Assembly (NCBI RefSeq): GCF_964019385.1
Contig: NC_088643.1
Coordinates: forward strand, 18,597,775-18,661,774
Length of the DNA: 64,000 nt
Source: Sycon ciliatum
Lineage: Eukaryota > Porifera > Calcarea > Leucosolenida > Sycettidae
Reading direction: 5' to 3'
Of this stretch, positions 61,601 to 64,000 are shown piece after piece (the stretch's first letter is position 1; each line of letters starts with the position of its first letter). The notes below the pieces were generated by a model. The model was not told the origin of the DNA and searched no databases. It worked only from the letters and a program-made list of their open reading frames with translations. The position numbers and the translations under genes were made by a program.

Positions 61601-61898
61601 CTCCGTTAACATAAGCGCTGCGCTTATGTTAACGGAGAACTGTACTTCTAGATCTTTGAAGCGCTCTTGGAGTACGCTTATACTGTAATCGATTCCGTGC
61701 TTGAAGTAGACATATTAAATATGGTATTAATATAATAATATTATACTCAACCTAGTTAATAATTATTATATATTATTATATAAAACAGAGGGGTTCCAGG
61801 CTGTCCAAGAGAGTGCTCAATACCGAGTGGTAGAGCTAGTTCAAACAATAGGAGGGCTTTCTCTGTCCTCCTATTGTTTGTTTTATAATATTATGTGC

Positions 61899-61955
<57 letters not shown>

Positions 61956-63370
61956 GTGTGTGTGGTGTATGTGTGTGTTGTGAGTGTGTGTCTGTGTGTG
62001 TGTGTGTGTGTGGTGTGTGTGTGTGTGGTGTGTGTGTGTGTGTGTGGGGGCGTGTGTGTATGTATGTGTGTGTGTATTGCCAGGTTGGATGATGTGTGCC
62101 AAATCCTGCGTAATCTCAATCGCCACCTCAAGTTCCAGCGCGAGGCGGCTGAATACCTGTTGACGGAATTGCAACGACAGCCATTGAATATTAACCTTAT
62201 ACAGGTAGGTGTGTTTGGTTTGGTGTGTCTGTCCGAGTGTCTGTCTTTCTGTGTGTGTGTGTGTGTATGTATGTGTGTGTGTTTGCCATGTGTGTCTGTC
62301 TGTCGGTCTGTCTCTCTGCGTGCACACGCTTGCTGCACTGGCATTGCCTTGCTGTGACTTGGTCACATTAGGGAGGTTTCGCTCTACGTAATTACGTATG
62401 AAAATCCGTATGTCGTACGCGCCGGGGAGCGAGGGCAACTTTCATACGTAAATCTCTCTACGGATTTCCGTAGGAAAGCTCTTGCCTACGATGGGTCCTC
62501 CGTAGGACTTTTTGAAATATTTTTTCGCATTTTCCGCATTTGTCAATGGCAACATTCAAGCCGCGCGGAACACAAGGTACACACACCGTACACCATGGTA
62601 CACCACGTGCAAAATAAGATGGAAACGGGGTTTCGGTTCATGGTGCATGCGGTGGGCGCATGCCGCCAACGCGTCTCCAAAGCAACAACGCATGTTTAGC
62701 AGTCGTGGAGAAATCACGTAGAGCGAAACCCAACAGCTCTGATTTTTACGTATGAAAATTCCGTGCAGTTCATACGTTATTTTCATACGTAATTCCGGAG
62801 AGCGAAACCTCCCTATTGGAGCTGGAGGTGTTTTTTAAATATATTTTCTAGTTACATGACCGCACGCACACCTCAGTAAGTAAGTAAGTGAGTCAGTTTC
62901 TCATTGCTGTCGGTTTACACGTTGTGTGAGTGAAAGGTAACTGATGGCAAATTATGCTAGGCACTTGCACCCCTTGAAGCTGCAAAGACGTAATTGTTTC
63001 CTTCTTCGGTTGTCGGCCGGGCCGAAAGTCGGGAATGCTCACGTCTTCCGTTGCCAAAGTTCTAATCAAATATCAACTGAAGGCCTTTTTAGTATCACAA
63101 CAAGGAAGACGAGCTGAAGTGACATTGGATGATTTTATCAAAAATGTCAAGCAATGGAAACAATGCGAAAACAGTCTGAAAGGAAAAGAGAAGTACGTGT
63201 AGGACGATAGAATAAGTGGTGGCTGTGACGGAGTACCGATTGTTCATTGTCTCGTCTGTGCACTGCAGGAACGGGATCTGAATGACCTGGTGAAGAAGTC
63301 CAGCGGCCTTCAGGAGGCGACGCAAACACTCTTCGACACTGCCGACGACACCCTGGCCTGCGCTGACATG
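46622..63370 (+). CDS. ASZ1: ASZ1/GASZ piRNA-pathway protein (ankyrin + SAM), partial: 3' end beyond window
   Basis: Exons: 46622-47066, 50977-51120, 51274-51388, 52917-53028, 53456-53590, 53945-54024, 54565-54655, 54992-55048, 58128-58252, 62084-62204, 63269-63370. That is 1527 nt (509 codons) with all phases consistent. Order of domains: an acidic N-terminus with eight Asp in a row, a Gly/Gln-rich linker, ankyrin repeats (about residues 130-317: [40 protein letters not shown]), then a SAM domain (about 356-410: [27 protein letters not shown]), then a helical region ([15 protein letters not shown]). This matches human GASZ domain by domain. GASZ tethers nuage to the outer mitochondrial membrane and is needed for piRNA production and transposon silencing in germ cells. 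The expected C-terminal membrane anchor would lie past 64000. The start is the first in-frame ATG before the acidic stretch. Introns 8 and 9 contain antisense transposon coding remnants, and several exons abut (GT)n tracts. Confidence 0.92.
47607..48158. mobile_element. 552-bp pogo/Tigger-type MITE
   Basis: CAGTGGAGATTGGATATAAC plus GAC at the left and exact complement at the right; TA at 47605-47606 and 48159-48160. Interior repeats of ATAACGAC and AGATCG. In ASZ1 intron 1. Confidence 0.92.
48161..49360. mobile_element. Element with CCGGTTGTA(G/A)GTCG ends, split by MITE P copy 2
   Basis: Left CCGTATTTTTCCGGTTGTAG then GTCG; right GTCGACTTACAACCGG. Internal GGGGTCGACTTATAACCGGG repeats. The host starts right at the TA of the previous MITE. 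A partial relative is at 38414-38530. Confidence 0.65.
48561..49298. mobile_element. piggyBac-like MITE P, copy 2 (single 227-bp unit)
   Basis: Same ends and interior as 29689-30882, TTAA at 48557-48560 and 49299-49302, but without the tandem expansion; 738 bp. Confidence 0.88.
49670..49990 (+). repeat. Dispersed repeat R1, longest copy
   Basis: Joins the 5' part shared with 6440-6640 to the 3' part shared with 600-720 (CTGCATCTGCGCCTTGATCC, GCGTTCCTACGGATGCGG). The rest of the family is therefore truncated pieces of one repeat. Confidence 0.7.
50122..50430. mobile_element. MITE with GGTACCGCGAGAGCGC ends
   Basis: Left ACTGTAAGTGTAAGGTACCG then CGAGAGCGC; right GCGCTCTCGCGGTACTTTAC. A partial copy of the end lies at about 59115-59145. 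Accounts for the 143-codon frame at 50073-50504. Confidence 0.75.
52046..52317. mobile_element. MITE with GTCGGGCGC.GAAGAAC ends
   Basis: Left CAGTACTGTCGGGCGCCGAA then GAAC; right GTTCTTCAGCGCCCGACAAT, then CTTTACTG. In ASZ1 intron 3. Confidence 0.75.
52331..52370. repeat. 40-bp near-perfect palindrome
   Basis: Arms CCAGGGAGTAGTAAA and complement; centre ATACCGGTAG. Shares GGGAGT.GTAAAATACCGGTA with 22790-22823. Confidence 0.93.
53613..53696 (+). repeat. (GT)n after ASZ1 exon 5 donor
   Basis: GT run with CG and AT variants starting about 23 nt downstream of the exon 5 donor (53591). Confidence 0.95.
55385..55560. mobile_element. 176-bp pogo-type MITE
   Basis: Left CAGCCAGACCTCGCTTATCC, right GGTTATGCGAGGTCCGACTG; TA on both sides. 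In ASZ1 intron 8. Confidence 0.82.
55808..56903 (-). pseudogene. Retroelement gag/ORF1-like fragment with zinc knuckles
   Basis: The main frame runs 56689-55808, preceded by a second frame 56903-56658 that looks like its displaced N-terminus ([20 protein letters not shown]). Motifs: a CCHC knuckle [14 protein letters not shown], then a C-rich region [23 protein letters not shown] and [11 protein letters not shown]. This layout resembles DIRS-type gag proteins. A 30-bp tandem duplication repeats [10 protein letters not shown]. No RT is adjacent. It lies antisense in ASZ1 intron 8. Confidence 0.65.
57345..57875. mobile_element. Long-TIR fold-back element K, copy C, right arm missing, loop inverted
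   Basis: TTAA at 57341-57344, full left arm (57345 to about 57693), then the ~157-bp loop in the orientation opposite to copies A and B (CTCCTGGGTGCCCAAATCAC first). It is cut about 20 bp into the right arm (CACGTGACTGCTTG). In ASZ1 intron 8. Confidence 0.87.
59467..61290 (-). pseudogene. pogo/Tigger-type transposase, decayed
   Basis: Successive frames read like a pogo transposase. First an N-terminal psq-type start KLKVVKFV (two stops nearby). Then the CENP-B-type helix-turn-helix [20 protein letters not shown], then [11 protein letters not shown]. Next comes a degenerate GHEK-like region near 60670. Last are AGRVWMDNN and NKPF-type C-terminal sequence near 59600. Each segment is in a different frame, so several indels separate them. 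A (VNPFRKRPLP-like) [14 protein letters not shown] precedes the WMD box. Antisense in ASZ1 intron 9. Confidence 0.7.
61594..61644. repeat. 51-bp palindrome beginning TACAG
   Basis: TACAGTTCTCCGTTAACATA then AGCGC, a single T, then the exact complement. The arms are 25 bp. Confidence 0.95.
61900..62076 (+). repeat. (GT)n directly before ASZ1 exon 10
   Basis: A long GT array with GG, TT and AT interruptions, ending within about 10 nt of the acceptor TATTGCCAG (62083). A second, shorter GT stretch follows the exon at about 62248-62282. Confidence 0.96.
62371..62813. mobile_element. MITE family M4, copy 2, in ASZ1 intron 10
   Basis: Left GGGAGGTTTCGCTCTACGTA, right complement; TA at 62369-62370 and 62814-62815. 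Confidence 0.9.
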
Positions 63371-63665
63371 GTATGTCCTCTGAGTTACTCTGTCTAATAG
63401 GGATTTTGCTGGCCAGAAAAAAATCCACTTCAATCAGCTGTGTGGTGTAGATTAGGCTAAAATTAGTGGCGGTCAATTCATATGCCTTGCAAGCTGGTGA
63501 ATGGTATAATCCCAGCACAAGTTGCTATGTCTAACATAGCTTGTTCGCAATCATCGCTTCAGCGATGAGCGTGTGTAGATAAGCAAGTTGTTTTGTAACA
63601 TAGCGTGTTCGCAATCATCACTTCAGCGATGGGCGTGTGTCGATAAGTAAGTCAGTATGTAAGTA

Positions 63666-63824
63666 CCGTGAAATCTGTCTAAGACGACCGCTGACGGGAC
63701 CTTCAAAACCTGGTCTCTGTTACCGGGTGGTCTCCTTGTTCAAGGTCATGTGACTGGAAATAGCATTCATCGGTGCTGGTTTCAGTGGTCTGTTAGAACA
63801 GGTGGTCGCCTTGACAGGTTTTAC
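63666..63824. mobile_element. Probable MITE, CCTGTC(A/T)AGGCGACC family
   Basis: Left CCGTGAAATCTGTCTAAGAC then GACC; right GGTCGCCTTGACAGGTTTTA then CTA; TA flanks. Confidence 0.65.
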
Positions 63825-63982
63825 TATAAGTATAAAGTACCGCATTGGCCAAAGCATCACTACACTATGTGATGTGCTATGTGATGTGCAGCCTCTGTTG
63901 GTGAAAAGAGTATGCATATATACATGTACGAGAATCCTTCTTTTTTGTTTTGTCCTACCTGTGTGTAGAAATCTCAGTTCCT

Positions 63983-64000
63983 CCCCCCCCCCCCCCCCCC
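63983..64000. repeat. C-run at window edge
   Basis: The last 18 bases are all C and continue past the window. Similar C- or G-runs of 9-22 bases are at 27232, 27637, 42768, 47169 and 57952. Confidence 0.95.

Overview
The window is nuclear DNA from an animal. It carries GT-AG genes with long, transposon-filled introns, many microsatellites, and several genes read as metazoan (MAGOH, STK19, nucleobindin, two ACP5-type acid phosphatases and the piRNA factor ASZ1/GASZ). I cannot fix the phylum. The divergence of the proteins and the mix of Harbinger, pogo, piggyBac-like, TTAA-flanked fold-back and Helitron-like repeats suggest an early-branching or marine invertebrate, possibly a sponge. None of the genes is an uninterrupted ORF. 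I assembled all six exon by exon from homology, splice sites and phase, and every junction keeps frame.

Layout. 0.4-10.6 kb: STK19 (minus, 7 exons, complete), with a decayed Harbinger transposon in intron 4 and a LINE reverse transcriptase fragment plus Helitron-like repeats in intron 1. 12.1-15.7 kb: MAGOH (minus, 5 exons, complete). 18.6-28.4 kb: purple acid phosphatase A (minus, 7 exons). 28.4-36.3 kb: an 8-kb repeat-filled spacer with a chain of abutting MITEs, a MITE carrying an 18-bp minisatellite, and a scrambled LTR retrotransposon. 36.3-41.2 kb: purple acid phosphatase B (plus, 7 exons), a head-to-head paralogue of A with identical internal exon sizes. 43.5-45.9 kb: nucleobindin (minus, 2 exons) with a Gln/His/Pro-rich tail. 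46.6 kb to the window end: ASZ1/GASZ (plus, 11 exons seen, C-terminus outside the window), divergent from nucleobindin across 754 bp. Its introns hold a retroelement gag fragment and a pogo transposase pseudogene, both antisense.

The most unusual signals are: (1) a family of CAAGAG...CTCTTG inverted-repeat units, some only 33-50 bp long, that make 7-bp target duplications; (2) a long-TIR fold-back element whose loop is inverted in one of three copies; (3) long dinucleotide arrays that nearly all read (UG)n in the host transcript and often lie next to splice sites; (4) a TIR element that has grown a minisatellite; (5) a zero-spacer perfect 126-bp palindrome. The genes do not form one pathway. 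MAGOH (exon junction complex), STK19 (transcription-coupled repair) and ASZ1 (piRNA) are nuclear or RNA functions, whereas the phosphatases and nucleobindin are membrane or secretory proteins.
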